Shown here in pieces: positions 11,501 to 24,800 of a stretch of 64,000 bases of DNA (position 1 is the first letter of the stretch; each line of letters opens with the position of its first letter). The notes below the pieces were generated by a model. It made no database searches and was not told the origin of the DNA. It saw nothing but the letters and a program-made list of their open reading frames with translations. Source of the DNA: Ulva prolifera (lineage: Eukaryota; Chlorophyta; Ulvophyceae; Ulvales; Ulvaceae); assembly GCA_023078555.1 (NCBI GenBank), contig CM041196.1, positions 5,591,658 to 5,655,657 on the forward strand, written 5' to 3'. The translations under genes and the position numbers were made by a program.

Positions 11501-13327
11501 TGAATACGGCCTTGCCGATGACGTCGAGGGTGAGCTGCGAGAAGGAGGCCTCGATGTCGACGGCGCGGCCGCTCGCGGCGGCGGCCGCGAGCTTCGTGTT
11601 GAGCTGCAGCGCGCTCTCCGCAAAGACGCGGTCGAGCATCTCCTCGAGGTACGCGCGGTGCATGCTCGGCCCGACGGCGCGCCGCCGCACCCGCCAGTCG
11701 TCCCCGCCTGCGTGCCACAACAGCTCTCATCTGCAGGTGGGCGCTCATCGCGGTACCTGAGAGTGGAGCGGCGTGGGCGTCGGGGCGTGAGCGCAAGGCG
11801 TGGGCGCCTGTGTGGAGCACGCGCGCCGATGCCGACACCCACCCCCCCGCCGACCGTCATGCGAGATGCGCGTCGCGCGTCGCTTTCGCGTTCCTGATAC
11901 TGGCTGAAATGGTGAGGGTTTCGTGCGGAGCGCTGAGGGCAGGATGCTGATGCCAGGCAATCGTCCCATGATGGGTGATAGACAACGATCGAGAGGTACG
12001 ACGCTGCCGGGCAGGCGGCACGCCCAGGCGGCACGCCCCCACCTCAGGGCTCGTCCGCGGCAGGATGGCTCACGCAAAATCAAATCGTAGCCGGGAGGGC
12101 ATGGACGCGAGCACATCGAGACCTGCATCGGATGCAGTGAGCTCCAGGCGAGGAGGCGTGGGGAGGCGAGGGACATGCTGCGCATGCACAGCGGCTGATG
12201 GCAGCGGCTGATTCAGGAACAAAGTGCACTCCTGTTTGATCTCATTGTGTGTAGCAGGGTGTTCGGCGCAGCTGATCACATGCTGCATGAGCCTGTTTGC
12301 GCCCTTGGCCGAACAGACACAATGGTAAGCGTGGCCAGCAACGCCGCGCTTCAAACAGCCTGAGACCAGCTTGCTGTGCAGGATCAGACAGGCCAGCTGT
12401 CTGTGGCGTAGAGCAGATGGGTGCCGGCATATCTCGGAAGTACAGACGTTTGTGCTGTTGTGTCGATCTCCTGCATCGCATGTGTGCTGCAAACAAAAAT
12501 TTTTTTTTTTTAAAGTGCTCGCAGAGGGCACGTGAGAGTTGCCAGCTGTCCATTGGGGATCATGCAGAGCTGGCAGCATGCCAGACAAGCGAGCAGAAAC
12601 ATTGCGCGCAGTGGCACAGTGTCTGTAGGTAACTCTCCCGGAGTGAATATATGTAGACCGTGGTTTGGTGCCTGGTCTATTGAGTGGTCAACATGGCTCC
12701 CACTGCCCAAAGGACACGGCCGAAAGCGAGATGTTCCACAGGGCAGAGGATGCAAATATGCTCTCTGGCGCATGCCAAGCTGTGGAGGGCATTGCGCAGT
12801 CAGTTCTGAGGACGTCGTGAGAGAACAGAAAAGAGGCAGACCTGAGGTTGCAAAGCCGACGCCAAACAGGAATTCTGACACTTCTGCCACGAGCCCCTTG
12901 CCATAGACGTTGTTCTTCGGATTATCTGACCGTTGAAGCACATGCTTCGCTGCGTCCGGATCAGAGATGACAAGGAAGGATGAGACAGGCCCAGTTGGAA
13001 GTAGGTAAATGGGACCGCTCTCCTCCATCCACTTGAAGAGAGCCTTGAACAAGGCGCCCCCCAATAGATCTTTGATATCATCTGGCTTGGCGTCCGCTAC
13101 TGGAGCATCCTGTACCACATGTTGTTGAACTTGTGTCAATTGTTTCGTGTCACATGGATGCACTCTCTGTAGCGCCAGGTGTTGGTGCTGGCACAGTCCA
13201 CCTCTATCGCGCGCACCGACTTGCCTCCCCACAACTGATTTAGCTGAGTTAGCCATCCGGGGCTTGTCCACGTTGCACCAGCACCAGCTGCATCGATGGA
13301 TTTCTCAAACTCTTGTTCGAGCATCTC
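8592..13327 (-). CDS. CYP97A: Cytochrome P450 CYP97A, carotenoid beta-ring hydroxylase (LUT5-type), first exon uncertain
   Basis: Seven exons on the minus strand: 13217-13327, 12842-13109, 11454-11707, 11095-11252, 10211-10445, 9247-9554, 8592-8811. Every junction is GT-AG and the phases close, giving about 517 residues. Family hallmarks: WGGKS then [20 protein letters not shown] near the N-terminus, [14 protein letters not shown], the oxygen-binding I-helix AGHETT, ExxR in CINESMR, FRPERF, and the haem-thiolate loop [10 protein letters not shown] with the Cys ligand. CYP97A enzymes are plastid-envelope hydroxylases of the beta-ring of alpha- and beta-carotene in xanthophyll synthesis. The start is unresolved: an ATG at 13333 lies just upstream in frame, but a plastid transit peptide is expected and 13327 also fits a CAG acceptor, so a 5' exon may be missing. 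Exons 1-2 are markedly less GC-rich than exons 3-7. Confidence 0.9.
9760..9918. repeat. 41-bp minisatellite, four copies, in a CYP97A intron
   Basis: Four head-to-tail copies of a 41-base unit beginning CCTTGTGCCGGGAGTGCAGG start at 9760, 9801, 9842 and 9883; the last is cut short. They lie within the 656-base intron 9555-10210. The copies look essentially identical, which suggests recent expansion. Confidence 0.93.
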
Positions 13328-13333
13328 CTGCAT

Positions 13334-16300
13334 CGAGCTGTGCCGTCAAGGGCTCGCGCACGTCAACTCGTCTCTATACAGAATTATGCCTTTTGCAGAT
13401 GTGGCTTCATGTAGCTGCCGCACCTTTTCTTCTGTGGGGAGCGCGCGAAGAGGCGACAAACGTTGCCTGGTGCCTTGCTTCGGGCGCCGTATGGTGCTGG
13501 CGCGACATTGGACCGGACGATGCACTTTTGTAAGATGCATTGTGCGTCCCCAGCGCTTTACTGGTTCGTAGTATAGCCCGTCAACTCGCACAGGTCTGGT
13601 AGGGTCGAGTATCCAGCTGTCACACGCAACCACGCAACTATCCGCTCACGAGGACGCCGAAGAACACCAGCACACCGTAAATTGCTCCACGACAGTTGAC
13701 GGAGAACACTATATATTATCAAGCTACATTACGGCACGCGAAGGTGCCATCATAGCTTCAACTGACCCCTTATGAATCACCAGAATCGCAAGCCCGCGGA
13801 AGCTTTTGCTGCAGCGCGCAGAGAACACATGCATGGAGCCGCACGTGCCGTGTTCCATTGACACCGTTGCTTGAAACGAAAGTCATGTGAGCAGCATTGC
13901 ATGCCTTCCAACGCCGTGACATCTACCATCGCGTATCGCTGAGACAGTTCTCAGGGCAACACAGGAGCTACAGCAAGTTGGCTCACCAAGGGGTGAGCAA
14001 CCAGGGTGAGCAAAGGGCTGAGGACATGTGAATTTGATGAAACGAGCCCCAAATGGAGCGCGGATCGGCCTCGCAGGTAGTGCAGTTCCTGCTGAATTCA
14101 TAGATGTCGCTGTGGTGCAGAACGGGCATGTTTCGGCAACGTTCTGGGTGCGTATGCATGTGAGGCATCACGACGAAACATCTGTAGTTTGTCCCACGGT
14201 GGCCACGGAGCTCCGCTCTGAGTAGCCCGAGTTATGTAAAAATTCCTCACCGATGCTCAGATGCGACGAGCCGTTCCATGCGCGCGTGTTCTGGCTGACA
14301 GTTATCTCTGGTGTTTGATAGTGCTCCTTACCGCGAGCCTTTGTTCCATGTTGTTTACAGCGCATTACGTCAACAAACGGCTTCTTGGACGACTATATGA
14401 GTTTGTGTTGCATTATTGACAGGCTTGGCTCCGATAGCATCCGGCAAGTCGCTGAATGTGCGTGCTATTGGCTTCCTGTCTCAGCGCGGACATGCACGGT
14501 GGGACGTTGGTCCTGCGTCCGTCGCGAGCTGCGACGGCAATTCGTAAATAAATTTCCATTGGGAGGGTCTATGACCAATCTTTCTTGTGCTCGTAGTCGC
14601 ACTTGTAGCAGGGTCCCTGTTAGGTGAACGTCATGGATTCGGAGACAGTAGCCTTTGTGAACTCCGGGCGCATCGTCAGCGGAGCACAGGAGAATACAAT
14701 GTGATCATCTGCGTGTATTCTTGCTATTATGAGTCCTCATGTCCAGGCAGCGCTGGTTGCCAGGTCCTGTTGCATCCACTGCCAGTAGTCGCGACCGATG
14801 CATGGTAACGCATAGCGAGTTGTGCCCGTGTTTCTGCAACTAGTATTACTCCAGGCTGCGTATGTGCGATCATGCAGCCTCGTTTTCGTCTTTCGGTGTT
14901 GCGCTGCGGAGGACGTGGGTACCCCACGTTGTGGTATATTGCCGTGCCACAGGGCACACGCGTCGTCGCCCGACTAAAAACAGTTCGTACGACTTTTCTC
15001 TGTCTTCAGTGAAAGTTGCAGCTCTGAATTTGCACCGCAAGGTCTGTTATGCCAGTCGCTCACCCCTGCAATGCGCACCCCCACAGTATTGCCACCGCCA
15101 CACCTAGTGGCTCACCTTCCAGGTGCACCACTGTGGGTGCGCGATCTGAACGCTGGTGCGCCATTGATTGGTGCGCAAACCAGGACACTAGGCTGATCAA
15201 TTGCCATTTCATGTGCAGTATGTAGTATATTTCAGTGATACATACTTGTAGACATACATTCTCGTTACAGTGACCTTCACCTCACCCAGCGGGCCAGCGT
15301 GCCCAATCACAGCATTGCTGAACGGGCCTCAGGCTCTACACTACACAACATGCACACATGCAGCAGCTGTACAAGACAGTGGTGCTTGGACAGGTAATAC
15401 GTCCCATGAGCATGGATGTCGGATGTCGCTCCTCTCTCCGGTCATTACTCTCCGGGTTCTGTGAGGATCCTGCTCTGTCAATCCGAGTTGCCTGCATACA
15501 CCAGAGGTGTTCACGATCTGTGTATCACTGTACCCATGCCGGAGAGCCCACAGAAAAAAAAGGTCGCAGCTAAGGAACTCAGTCTGGCTACACCGGTGTC
15601 ATGCTGGCCCTGGCCAGGCGGATGGGACAACACCTGCCAGATACCGTCATGTACGCAGATTGGCTCCTCTACTCTTTGCGAGACTGATCTGGCAGGAGCT
15701 ATAAAGTTCCAGGCGGAGGTGCCTCGCTTGCTGGCTATGCCGGGCGGTAAAACCTTTCGGTTGCCTGCAATCATGTTGACATAAATGTGAGGACACGAGC
15801 CAATCGGTCACAATTCCACACACATACCAATGTGGCATAAATGTATGGATGACTGCAAGCTATGACTGTGAGCCCCACATTGACAGACACACCTTCCACG
15901 CTAGACTGACTCTGTCAAAGCTGTTTTCATGGTGAGTCACGAGATGCTGTCAATTGCTGATCTGCATTCATGCACACTGCTTTGATTTTCCGCATGCCAC
16001 ACACTTAGGCCCGGGTCGCAACCCAATAGCAACACGGGCTGGCAACACACCCAATGACACAGACACCGGAGAACGCTTGGCCAAAACTGGTTTGTAGCTT
16101 TTGCAACGCAAGTTTCTGTTTACGTTGTTTCACCTGATAAACCTGTGCACCTGCACAAACGTTTAGTGCTGAGTGGTGAAAAGATGAAGCCTAGTGCAGC
16201 GGTTGAGCGTACACCAGCGACAACGCATCAGTGCCAGTATATCAGCCGAATAAATGTAGGCATCAGTGGCGTTCATGTTGTGACTTCGACTGTATGGCTG

Positions 16301-19300
16301 TGGACGAGAACTGTGCACCAGAATTGTTGCACAGCCGGTCACAATGCGGACGTACCAGCTACAGATAAGTATCGTCATTTCTCAGCATTGCGATCACGTA
16401 TACACAGCCACCTGTCAGAGCCACCCAAGGCGTCCCACAAGCACGTCAACGCTATGTCAATCAGTATGCCATGGCAATGCATTCGCAAACGTCCGTCCGA
16501 ATCACGAGGGCAAGATGATTTTGCCAGCCGATCAGGTATGATAAACGCCCGTGCAAAAGCGAAGAAGTCGTGATCTTCGCCGGACTCGCGGCCTGCTCTT
16601 GGAACAGGTCGATCAACAACGCAATTCGCGTAGAATGCACAACAGAAAACCTTACAGGTCCATACGAATGAAATTAAAAGTGTCATACTTGCGATGTAAA
16701 CTGCGAAAGCTTGTTGCAGAATATCTGCTCGCGTAGTGCCGCAGAGTTGCAGCTAACACTGCAACGTGCACCAGCTGCTGAGGAAGACGAGCTGGCATAA
16801 TCGAAGTCCTAGACTGATGAATCACATATTTCATGCTCGCACGAAGGGAGATCGCGCCATGCAACGGCTGCAGGTGACGAAGCAAAGAGCAAGGGAACCC
16901 GACGCTGCGACGGTATATTTACTTGTCCACACTGCCGACATCAACTCTGAATCTTGGCATTGACACTTGATCGGGGACATATATCCCGGACGTAGCTGGC
17001 AGCTAGTACCTGCCCGCATCTTTCACGCCGCGACGTGGCAACAAGGGACATCTGGTCTACATTGCGCAAATAGTGCTGTGCACAGCGCTAAAGAAAATCC
17101 AGACAGGTGGCCGCCACATTCGCTCACTGACGCTGCTGATGATGACAGAGGACGTGCACTGGATTGGCACGAAAGTAAGTGTGATGGCGATGCGTGCGCA
17201 AATGGACTGCAGGATGCGCAGCACGCAGTGCTGCGTGTATGACTTATGCCGCACCCACCATTCACATAATAAATTTCCGAAATCAGTTTGATCGAAACGC
17301 ATTTATTTCATCTGCCATACTTGACCACGCCTCACACATTGTGCGCCCGAGCAGCGAGGGCTGCAAGCCGTAATTTACCGCTCATGCCACACAATAGATT
17401 TGATTAGGAAGGCCTAGGATCTTGTCCGAGGCCGATTGTCTCGCGCATGCGCAAATTTGGCGACATCCAGGCACCATGCGCACCCCGCGCTGCGCACCCT
17501 TCCATGACACTCACCCCTTCCGGTGAGCCAAACCTTGTTTCACTTCCTCAGCAATGCAGGTAGCACTACATCTAGGACATATAGACCTCATCATATGCGC
17601 CGAAATGCAGCTATGGCCAAGCATGCAGCTGCCCGTTGCGAAAAAGTCATGCTGTCTAGAAGGCACACCCTCGGACTGCTCACCGCCAACTGAGTGCTCA
17701 CCTCTGCGGTGCGCCATGGCCACGTCACGGAATGAAGAACATCACAGATACCAGTGATGTGGACCACCCAAAGGTATACGCAGACACTAAAACACGTAGA
17801 CTGCATTGACTGCCCCCTCAATGCTCTTTCAGAGCCTTTTTCGCCAAGGTACAGTCTCGCTCACCCACATTTGGCGCACCCCCGTCAGTGGCTCACCCTG
17901 GTGAGGCAATGTGGCCGTAGTCACTGTGAAGTATTTGGTAGCGCCTCTGCATGGACACACGATGTGGAATCTCCGCTGTCTGCCACCCCTGCAGCCACAG
18001 AACAACCTTTCATGCGCTGGCCAAGGTGCTTGATGTCTGCAACATGTGGGAGCTCCAATGTTCATTGAGCAAGCCATCTCAGTCTAAACTTGCAAGCATT
18101 GTCAGACGCACTCAGCACCTCGAGATCGGGGTTGCCGCGGCGGCAGTTGAATGCTCCATGAGGACTGTACATGATCATGATATGATCTCCATACGTCGGT
18201 GTTGCAAAGTGGCCGTCAGCCGCATGGGGTAGACCATGCGGCACACAGCTCACCATGCCTGACGCATAGCTCGTAACACAAGTCAATGCAGCTATCTCAG
18301 AGATATGCGTTCATGCCACCGCACATATGATAGCTGGTGTGCAGATTCATCTCGAGGTGCCACATGCATCAGCAGCACCGATAGGAGACTGCCGGTGGCT
18401 GAGCAGTTCGCGGTACTCGATGCATATGCCGAGTCAGCAATAGCAAGTTACAATGCGCGGGGCCACACGCCCATGCCCTCGGCGCATGCCTGAGCCCCAT
18501 GCATTCATAGTTTCGTCGTCACCACAAAACCGCGGCGCCACGCCCCCGGGCCGGCGCCGCCTCCAGTGACAACATATATGCCCCCAGGCAGGCCACGCGC
18601 CGTCGGCTGCCGTCCCAAACCCATCACTCCAATGCCCACCGTCACACGCATCTCCGCCACTGCGCCGCACCCTGAATGCGATACGGCCTACGGTCCAGGC
18701 GCCCGTGGCACGCTGCGGGAAAGATAAAGACTCAGGTGCTCGAAGCAGTGACTTCAACTCCACTCGGCGAAGATGCATGAGCCGCATGCACTGCACTATC
18801 CACAACAGCCAGCCCCGTCGGCACTCCCGCGGAGGCCCGTGCCTTATTCAGCAGGCGCACATGGCGCTGTGCCGGCGTCTGCGACACCGGCCGGCCACGT
18901 ACGTCGCGACACACCGACAGCAGCAAACGATAAAAACAAAACAAAAACGTGTCGGCCTGGTCTGACTGAACTGTAGAGCTTCATGGCACACCACATGTCC
19001 CTGCTGCACCCTGACAGCTCGGGGCGCAGGGGAGTCCCCGGAAGCCGCCCCTGTGGGAGTTCACGAGTGGTGCAGGTGGCGATGCCTACGCCTCGGCCTC
19101 ACACCGCTGTTGCCACGCCTTGGCTCCACAAACGGTTACGACCTCAGGACACGAAAAGAGGGCTTCAATCGCCGAAAGCACGCACTCTATGCACAGACGC
19201 CGCACCGGCTGCGCGGGCCGGCGACTCCGCTGGAGCGGCCGGGCGCTGTTTAAGAATTCTGCGGGGGCCTCGCACGAATATGGCAGACCCACACCAGCAT

Positions 19301-19583
19301 GTGACCCACTCCTGCTGCCCGTTCAGCTGCAACCGGACGGGATCGGAGAGCCGCCCCCCCCTCCCTGCGAGATGACAGCAGCAGCTTCTCCGCACCATAC
19401 TGGATACACAGCCCTTGCTAGCATCAGCAGCAGTACAATACGGCCAGCCCATTGCACCACAGCAGGATTCACCCGCAATTGTAGTGGCTACGGGTTACAT
19501 TAGCTGGGCCGGCTGCCAGGTGTGCACCGCGCCGCGTGCCGCCGCACACATGCATGCGTGTGTGCATGCATGCGCGGCCGCGA
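13334..19583. other. Gene-poor interval, no supported gene
   Basis: Lower-GC sequence between the 5' end of CYP97A and the 3' end of the receptor kinase, with many short frames and no recognisable domain. The first 300 bases probably hold the CYP97A promoter and perhaps its missing transit-peptide exon. Genes made only of short low-GC exons could be missed by eye. Confidence 0.45.
19495..19499 (-). terminator. Candidate TGTAA polyadenylation signal of the receptor-like kinase
   Basis: TGTAA on the minus strand, 85 bases past the kinase stop codon, a typical distance for a green-algal poly(A) signal. Confidence 0.4.
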
Positions 19584-21814
19584 TCACACGGCGATGATGC
19601 TGTCGTGGACCTCGTCGCCGGCGCTGCCGCTGTCGACGGCATGCATGGTGCGCGTCGCGAAGATGTCGTCGCACATGTTGCAGAAGGCGTCGAGGCTGAG
19701 GCGGCCCGCGGCGTCGCGGTGCAGCAGGCGCAGCACGGGGCCACGCATAGCACGCAGCATGGACATGTAGCCGCAGTCGATCGCGCGGCCCCCCTCCCAC
19801 GGCAGCTCCCGGGCCCCCCGCAGCTGGGCAGCCACCTGCACACCATGCTTGCTGATGAGTTGGAGCACTCATGCGGCCTGCTGGCGCTCGGATCAGGTCA
19901 CATGCATGTGCAGCATGGATGGTGCCGGGTTGTCTACCTCGACCGCAGCCGTCAGACCGGCCAACAGCATTCAGTTGACCACACCCGGTTGCTGGAGGCC
20001 AGACTGCAAGAGTACGGACAACTGCATGGCAGAGCAACAAGTGAAATTATACGCCTCTACAACCAAAGCAATGATCCGAAGATTCAACCAGCGTGTTCTG
20101 GGAGACGGTGCCTGATATCGTCGCAAGTGCATGCAACGCCGCGCCGGTCCGAGGACTTCACCGCCGGCCGACGAGACCTGCGTCTCAGCCGGGCCGTTCT
20201 TGGGCAAACTCACGCACATCAACACAAATGCGATTATGTGCATTTAGATATGACTGATGACTGAAATGCAGCCACGCTGCTATTCATTCGCCTGTGGTTG
20301 TTCGGGCTACCGAGTTCGGCCAGCGCACCTCGGCGGGGCCTTCTTGGAGGAGATCAAACGCGGGGGTGCCTGTGAGCAGCTCGAACGCCAACACCCCGAG
20401 CGACCAGGAGTCGAGGGAGGGGTGGGGCGTCATCTCTCGGGCGCCGAGGGCGAGCGCCTCGATCACCTCCGGCGCCGCGTACCGTAGCGAGAAGCTGATG
20501 TTGGCGGGCCGGCCGATGCGCGCGGCGCACCCAAAGTCGATCACCGTCCAGCGGTTCTCGCGCGGCAGCCACATGACGTTGGAGGGCTTGAGGTCGCGGT
20601 GCACGAAGCCGTGGCTGTGGAGATAGCCGAGGCGCTTCGCGATGTTGGCCAGCATCTGCACAGCGCACAGCACAGGCTCATGCCGGGGGCACAAAAAGCG
20701 GGAGATGTGTGGCGACTGCTTAATCTGTGTGGGGTGGTGGCTGTGGCTTGGATGCGCCGTGGCGTGGTCCCTGCTCTATTGCGGCACACTATTCCTGCGT
20801 TTGCAACATTCTTCATCGTCTTTGTCGCTGTCACACATTATGCCTGGGCATCCACAAGCTCATCTGATCACTGCGTCTGGAGGTCTCACACAAGCCCCAC
20901 ACCCACATCCATCTCCAGCGTCCACAGCGATCGCTCCCGCGCACGAACACCGCGGGTCGCATGCTGCACGGGTCGCATGCATGGGCTACATGCGTGGTGC
21001 CCATGCATGCAGTGCACGCACCGCAACGGACTGGAAGAGGTCGGGCTTGGCGCGCCGGCTCCACTCATCGAGCGCCTCGCCCTTCTCCATCACGATGAAG
21101 GGCGGCAGGGGCTCGCCGAAGGCGTCGGTGATGGCGCCGTCGTCATTGGTGCAGACGCGGCCGAGCCGCGGCAGCAGCACGCCGAGCGTCGGGTCGCCGT
21201 ACAGCCGCCGTTCCCGGTCAAAGGCGTTGGGCGAGACGAAGAACTTGAGGGCGTGCTCGTGGCCGTCGCTCAGGCTGCGCGCAAACTGAACCACCCCCTG
21301 CCCTGCACCACAGCCACAGACCAGTTATGTCATCTTCATTCTCGTTTCCCTCGCCCTCGACTCCCCTTGCCCCTTTCCTTTGATTTTCAAAATTACCAGT
21401 CTCGCTTGATTTTCATTTTCAAACAAGGCCTATACAATGCAACCGACGTGCTGGATTGCAGCGCCCGTGTGTGGTTAATAATGCAGGCTTGGCAGTGTCG
21501 GATTGTAGCGCCAACGGGCGGAGCGACTTGACGTATGTGCCATCTGTGCCGGGCACAGAGGTGGCAGTGGCTACGAGCACATCTGGTGCCGTCCGCATGA
21601 GTGCAGGCCGCGGGCGGGGCCCGTGCGACAGAGGCTGTCCGGCCTTTGGAGCACAGGCGCGATGGCGGGCACATGCAGGCATCGGCATCAACTGCACAAA
21701 CCACCGAACCGCGCTCCAGGGAACTCCGAGCCGTTTGCGCCCCACGCCCACACAACTATTGCTCAACGTCTGATGACAGAAGCCGCGGAGGCTCCGGGGG
21801 TAACCCAGCACGTG

Positions 21815-21848
<34 letters not shown>

Positions 21849-24800
21849 TGTTTGTGTGTGGAGTTGGCGCGTGGCAGGTCCTTCAGCGGCAGCATAGCAT
21901 CCTCGTGCTTGTGTGGCTGTTGGGGCCCAGCCATGCAGCCACCAAGCTGGGGTGCAGCCTGGAGAGCAAGGTGGAGGACCATCCGGTGCTTGGTCATCAG
22001 CACACAGTGCAACCGCATTGTGAAGGCGCACATGTGCATTTGTTGGCAGCCTGGCGCTCCCAGGCCGATGTGAGTTCCCCGCGGGCAGGCAGAGGATGAT
22101 GAAGCAGGGGGGATGACAGAGTGCCTGTACTCATGGCCTGACAACAGAGGGGGCTGCTCGCAACGGATGTTTAGTGGGTTGTTTAGTGACCGGCTGGCAA
22201 GGGCAGGTGCTGCAGCTCCAGATGGGCATTGTGACTGCCCACAGGCCGAGGCACTAGCTTGCAGCAGTGTTCTAGCTCACAAGTGGTCCCCCAGCCACGC
22301 ACCCTGAAATCTGGTGGAGCTGTTTGCAGGCCAGGCCGGGTCTGTACATCCGGCACCACGCCAGATGCCAGGGCACGGGACACCAGCCTCATGCGGGGTT
22401 TCAGGCACGACGCCACAGGTTCGCTGGACCAGCATACAGGGATGGCTCGAAAGTGCTGTGCACTCAAACAAGTGTGATGAAGCAGGCGATCGAGCGCTCC
22501 AGGGATGGATGTGGGCCATGACTAACGGGGCATGACTGACTGTTCAAGCTAGGGCTGTCAAAACCCGAGACCAAACTTGTGAGAAGGAGGGTAAGGCATT
22601 GCAGAAGTTACCACAAGCTCACTGCTTCTATAGGCAGGGCAGCGTTGTAGCTTGCTGCAGCTTGCTGCCAGCAAGCTGCAGCATGGTGCACCTGCTCGGT
22701 GTGCTATGTGGAGATGTGTGAATCACACATTCAACCGACTCTCAAATGCCAATTCCCAGTGCCAGGCGAGAGAAAAAGAAAACACAACACGAGGGCCACC
22801 CAGGCCTCAGCTGAGTGGTCATTGTGACAGCAAGACGTGCGGCAAAAGAATCAGCCTACTGAGCGGAAAAGGAATGGCGTGACCTATGCCTACACCACCA
22901 AACAAACACGGGACTCTGGCCTGGCGCATAAAAATGGGACCCACATAAAAACACAACAAAGGCCCGAATTGATGCGTGAGCCTGCACAAAATGTATCCAG
23001 TATACGCAGCACAGCTGTGGCGAGCGTGGTCTTCACACATGTGTGCTTGTGAGGTCACGATTCCCCGTCAGCTTGCTCTGGCGCTGCTCCGCCATTCGTG
23101 TGCACAGCTGCTCGGGGGTTGTTCATGAGGACCGGCTCACATCGTTCACACGGCTTGGCTACTATGTACTGCGATGGTGATGACGAACTACATGAACGAA
23201 TGGTGATGAGCACGGGGCGCACCTCCTTGCCGGCGGCCGTCCATGCCTAGAAGCATGTACTCCCCGAGAACCGGTATCTTGTGCCGCATCAGGGTGTCCA
23301 GCTGCCGACACAGCCGGTTTAACCGGTCATCAACCGATGCACCCGGCAGCGGCGGCCCGACCGGCTCCATCCCCCCCCCAACCTCCATCGCCGCAGCCAT
23401 CTCCTCGACCGATGCCGTGGACATACCCCGCATGATGATATCTGGCGACGGCCGGGAGTTGGCGGCCCCCGGGTCCGCGCAAGGCGATGGCAGGATGCGG
23501 GTGTTCTGTTCACTCCCACTGCCGTCGCAGCTGCAATCCGCAGCGGCCGCCGCGGCGATGTTGCTCGCCGGCGCGCCGGCAGGAATCAGCACGCTGCTGT
23601 CCGTGTGCTGCGCGTGCTGCGGCGACGGCTGCGCGGGGGACTGCGGCGGCGGGCCGCCGCGGCCCCGCGCGCTGCGCGCGCTGCGCGACCCGCCCGTCTG
23701 CGGGCTTCGCTGCACCACCGGCGGGAACATCTGCGCGGTGGGGGTCGCGGTGGAGGGGGTCGCGTTGGACTTGCTCTGCACTGAGAGGTCGGCGGCGGTG
23801 CCCCACACGTCCTCGCTGTCCCGCGTGCCGTCCCCTTTGCTGCTGACTGTGCGCGCCGAGTTGCTGCTGTGGTTGTGCCCCCTGAAGCCATTCTGCAGCA
23901 CCCACACCCTGCCATCACATGCTGCCACACCAAGCCCGTCATCTCAAGGCGGTGGCCATCATGTGCCGCGATGGCTGACGTCACGATGGGGCGCGATTGT
24001 GCTGGCCACTTGTGCTCGCCACAGGGTTCTGCCAGGCCACCCACTAAACACTGTTCAAACCAACTAGCAGCTCCCCCTGATTGCAGCCAGAAATCAAGCA
24101 CCTCCTGAGCTCTGGAACTCAATGAACTGACACCCATCGCACTGCAGAACAGAATCGGCACAGTGCGCCACAGGGGACGGCGGCAGGTGGGGCCGGCTGC
24201 ACACCTGCCATCGGGCCTCCGAACGCGATCGCCGGCTGCCTCGGGTGCCCTCCGACTTCCAGCCGAAGCTGGATAGCCGCGGCTCTACCTCGGCCACCGG
24301 CTTCATCGCGTCCTCATACACCGCACCGCGCCGCGAAGACGCCTCGTCGAACGGCGACTGCTGCAGCTGCTGCGCGCCGTTGGAGGCGGAGCCGATCCAG
24401 TCCCACGCGCCGTGGCCGCCCGGGCCGGCCGCGCAGCACATCGGCGAGTGGCCGCGCTGCGACGACGCCTTGTGGTGCCCGCGCCGGCTGTGCTGCAGCC
24501 GCCCGGTCTGGGAGCTCGAGGAGACGGAGCCCGAGCGCCGCCGCTCCACCGGCGCGAGCATGCCCGGCGTGCTGGCGCCGATCGTGAGGCCACTCCTCTG
24601 CACAGCACACAGCGCGCTGCCACTTGCACAGACGGTGCATGTACGCATTGTGGTTAGCACACATCAATGCAGTATGTGATGCGTTAACCCCCTCGACGGT
24701 CTTAAGATGTGCGGTGATCCACAGCATTGCCGTGTGCGTCGCAAGGCTACATGCTGGGGCAGTGCGCAGGGTCACGGACGGAGATGCCGCACCGACCCAT

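Noticed and set aside
13346-13633. Minus-strand frame upstream of CYP97A as its transit-peptide exon (RPKQGTRQRLSPLRALPTEEK)
   Set aside because: It looks plausible as a basic leader, but the only good donor nearby would leave a 34-base intron and the wrong phase for the next exon.
22100-23200. Separate gene in the 1.9-kb gap between kinase exons
   Set aside because: Flanking exons join in phase across it, and the frames inside have no recognisable motifs, so it is treated as intron.
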